Origin: Deltaproteobacteria bacterium
GTDB taxonomy: Bacteria > Desulfobacterota > Desulfobacteria > Desulfobacterales > C00003060
Length of the DNA: 8,033 nt
NCBI GenBank assembly: GCA_019309815.1
Contig: JAFDFO010000089.1
Coordinates: 1 to 8,033 of the forward strand
Direction of reading: 5' to 3'
Positions 6,476 through 8,033 of this stretch are shown here, one piece after another. A model generated the notes under the pieces. It was not told the origin of the DNA. It saw only the letters and a program-made list of their open reading frames with translations, and searched no databases. Positions within the stretch are counted from its first letter, which is position 1. Every line of letters begins with the position of its first letter. Made by a program: the position numbers and the translations under genes.

Positions 6476-6492
6476 GGAAAGGAGACACGCGA

Positions 6493-7503
6493 ATGAAATC
6501 AAAGTTTGGAACCTGGTCTATGACGATAGTAACAGGTCTGGCCATAGTCTTGATGACCCTCCCCGTATTAGCCGCAGAAAAAAAACCTTCTGGGGATCCG
6601 GCTGCAAAGGTGAACGGATCTGTGATCACTCAAAAGGAGCTGGATAGAGAGCTGAGTCGTGCCACGGAGCAGCTTCTCCAGATGGGTAGACCTGTCAGTG
6701 ATACCCAGCTGTCAGAGATGAGAAAAAGGATGCTGGATAATCTCATTGCCTACGAGTTGCTCTATCAGGAGAGCAAGAAGAAGGGCGTGAAAGTCACGGA
6801 CGCGGCAGTCGATGAAAAAATGAACGAACTCAAGAAGCAATATCCGGATGAAGCCGAATTCAAGACGATGTTGAGCAGTTCGAATCTCACTGAGGCCGAC
6901 CTGAAGTCTCATATGAAGCGGGGGATAGCCGTTGAACAGCTCGTGGACCGGGAAATAGTCCAGAAAATCACTGTGACGGACAAGGAAATGAGAGCCTACT
7001 ATGATTCCAACCTGGATCGTTTCAAACAGCCTGAGCAGGTGAAGGCCAGCCACATTCTAATAAAGGTCGATCCAGAAGCGGACGAATCCGAGAAAGGCAA
7101 AGCTCGCAAGCAGATTGAGACAATCCAAAAGAAGGTAAAAAAGGGTGAGGATTTCGAGGCTCTTGCCAAAGAGCATTCCGGATGTCCCAGCAGTACCAAG
7201 GGAGGGGACCTCGGCTACTTCGGACGGGGACAAATGGTGAAACCGTTTGAAGATACGGCTTTTGCCTTAAAACCGGGGCAAGTCAGCGACATTGTCGAGA
7301 CGAGATTCGGATACCATCTGATTAAAGTGACCGACAAAAAGCCTGCGATGACCGTCCCTTTCGAGGAAGTCAAAGAGAGAATCAGTGAACGTCAAAAACA
7401 GCAGCAAGTCCGAGAAAAAGTACTTGCCTACGTCGAAGATCTGAGAGGCAAAGCAAAGGTGGAAACATTTCTGGTTGAGAAGCCTGTCGAGAAGTCCGGC
7501 TGA
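6493..7503 (+). CDS. Exported parvulin-type peptidyl-prolyl cis-trans isomerase (SurA/PrsA-like)
   Basis: A 336-residue periplasmic folding factor that should isomerise Xaa-Pro bonds and chaperone exported or outer-membrane proteins. A Sec signal peptide spans about residues 1-28: basic start, hydrophobic core GLAIVLMTLPVL, cleavage near VLA|AEK; there is no lipobox cysteine. Residues 35-165 form the helical SurA N-terminal chaperone region, starting AAKVNGSVITQKEL. Residues about 184-282 are one parvulin domain, with ASHILIKVD (H187), the GGDLGYFGRGQMVKPFEDTAF segment and RFGYHLIKVTDK (H275). A basic, helical tail follows. E. coli SurA has two parvulin domains; this one has a single domain, as in PrsA and PpiD-like proteins. 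AAAGGAG (6478-6484) lies 8 bases before the ATG, so the start is well supported. The gene stands alone between two inverted copies of element A. Confidence 0.93.
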   Translation: MKSKFGTWSMTIVTGLAIVLMTLPVLAAEKKPSGDPAAKVNGSVITQKELDRELSRATEQLLQMGRPVSDTQLSEMRKRMLDNLIAYELLYQESKKKGVKVTDAAVDEKMNELKKQYPDEAEFKTMLSSSNLTEADLKSHMKRGIAVEQLVDREIVQKITVTDKEMRAYYDSNLDRFKQPEQVKASHILIKVDPEADESEKGKARKQIETIQKKVKKGEDFEALAKEHSGCPSSTKGGDLGYFGRGQMVKPFEDTAFALKPGQVSDIVETRFGYHLIKVTDKKPAMTVPFEEVKERISERQKQQQVREKVLAYVEDLRGKAKVETFLVEKPVEKSG

Positions 7504-7545
7504 TGTTAATGGGGAGTATTGCCACTTAGCGTAGTTCTGAAGTCC

Positions 7546-7591
7546 ATACAGGGCAGGCATTATCCGGGTTCAGGCGAAGGCCTCCCTGCAT
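7546..7591 (+). terminator. Imperfect hairpin after the isomerase gene
   Basis: Positions 7546-7558 (atacagggcaggc) pair with 7580-7591 (gcctccctgcat), about 11 base pairs with one mismatch and one bulged C, around a 21-base loop. It lies 43 bases past the stop codon. There is no following T-run, so it may be a factor-dependent end or an mRNA 3' stabilising structure rather than a classical terminator. Confidence 0.35.
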
Positions 7592-7604
7592 CATGTAGTA
7601 GATT

Positions 7605-7905
7605 CTAGTGTTGCGTCTCAGAAGTTATTTACAAAAGCCAAAGCATTGATGATATCCGCGTTGATTCGTTAAAATACAAAATTCGAAATTCGAAACAATG
7701 ACCAAAATCCGTAATGTTCTCAAGGCGCAAGCCGCAATTCTCTAATGTTCTAAAAGGTTTGTGAAGTGTTTCGGTCATTTGAATTTTGGTCATTCGGATT
7801 TGTTTCGTGCTTCGACATTCGAATTTCGGATTTAACACGTCGTCTTTATGCGGGAAGAAACAATCATGGAATTATGTAAGTTATTCACGGGACGCAACAC
7901 TAGCG
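7605..7905 (-). repeat. Element A, copy 2 (complete, with both terminal inverted repeats)
   Basis: About 300 bases bounded by perfect 13-bp inverted ends, CTAGTGTTGCGTC at 7605-7617 and its complement at 7891-7903, with weaker similarity running further inward. The core (about 7671-7835) contains inverted arms, for example aatgaccaaaat at 7697-7708 with 7783-7794. It lies in the opposite orientation to copy 1. No transposase is present, and the frames that cross it translate the palindrome only. The CTAG at each extreme may be part of the ends or a target duplication. It fills most of the gap between the converging isomerase and MoeA genes. Confidence 0.8.
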
Positions 7906-7920
7906 CATGGGGTGTGGCGC

Positions 7921-8033
7921 TCAGAATAGAATCACCCTCACGGGAGTTCCCTCGTCCAATCCTTCTGAATTCATATCGATCCTGATGAGTCCGTCCGCTT
8001 TAACCATTGTGTGAATCAGACCAGATTTGCCAA
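7921..8033 (-). CDS. moeA: MoeA-type molybdopterin molybdotransferase, C-terminal end (5' part outside window)
   Basis: Only the last 36 codons and the TGA stop (7923-7921) are visible. The reading begins GKSGLIHTMVKADGLIRI, continues with NSEGLDEGTPVRV, and ends ILF. This fits the C-terminal domain IV of MoeA/gephyrin-E proteins, where a Gly-Ser turn, then ADGLI, then a glycine-rich turn and a final beta strand are typical. MoeA inserts molybdenum (or tungsten) into molybdopterin during cofactor synthesis. With so little sequence, a MoeA paralogue or a MoeA domain in a larger fusion cannot be excluded. The stop lies 16 bases from the edge of element A copy 2. Confidence 0.75.
   Translation of the reverse strand, partial: GKSGLIHTMVKADGLIRIDMNSEGLDEGTPVRVILF

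Noticed and set aside
7629..7838. 69-codon minus-strand frame
   Set aside because: It translates element A copy 2. It shares peptide pieces with the copy 1 frame only because the DNA repeats are related.
5978..7920. CRISPR array, suggested by repeated short motifs
   Set aside because: There are only two copies, in inverted orientation and internally palindromic, with no regular spacing or spacers.

Overview
The window reads as ordinary chromosome from a mesophilic bacterium, most likely a member of the Desulfobacterota (former Deltaproteobacteria). This placement is an inference. It rests on the form of the IscU-like scaffold protein (an N-terminal extension followed by a CGD / GCGSS / HC cysteine set), an archaeal-type phosphoglycerate mutase, a rhomboid protease followed by a DnaJ-C-like segment, a MoeA of the type common in that group, and short palindromic intergenic repeats of a style often seen there. 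There is no rRNA, tRNA, CRISPR array, phage gene or transposase.

Layout from left to right. Positions 1-3777 carry four genes, all on the minus strand. Read in their own direction they are a PilZ-domain protein (3777-3403), a 73-residue protein of unknown function (3265-3044), a UvrD/PcrA-type superfamily 1 helicase starting 8 bases further on (3035-1050), and a rhomboid intramembrane protease (918 to the window edge). The rhomboid runs off the edge inside a segment resembling the substrate-binding C-terminal part of DnaJ/CbpA. The 73-residue gene and the helicase almost certainly form one translation-coupled unit. The other two genes are separated from it by about 130 bases each.

Positions 3778-4196 hold no gene. 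A repeat-like element of about 260 bases (element B, 3793-4050) sits there, starting 15 bases upstream of the PilZ start. A plus-strand Fe-S scaffold gene (4197-4625) then converges on a minus-strand phosphoglycerate mutase-like gene (5977-4673).

From 6000 to the right edge, a periplasmic parvulin-type peptidyl-prolyl isomerase (6493-7503, plus strand) lies between two copies of a second repeat (element A). The copies are in opposite orientation. Their outer ends, 6000-6032 and 7873-7905, form an inverted repeat with 32 of 33 positions identical, so the whole 1.9-kb block looks like a composite mobile or invertible unit without a transposase. A good sigma70-type promoter (6403-6431) and a 5'-leader hairpin precede the isomerase gene. 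The window closes with the C-terminal 36 residues of a minus-strand MoeA-type molybdopterin molybdotransferase.

The genes do not form a single pathway: they are housekeeping and envelope-quality functions. The most interesting signals are the rhomboid/DnaJ-C arrangement, the inverted repeat pair around the isomerase gene, the two families of transposase-free repeats lodged just upstream of start codons, and the unknown small protein coupled to the helicase. I see no clear evidence of a new defence or mobile system.
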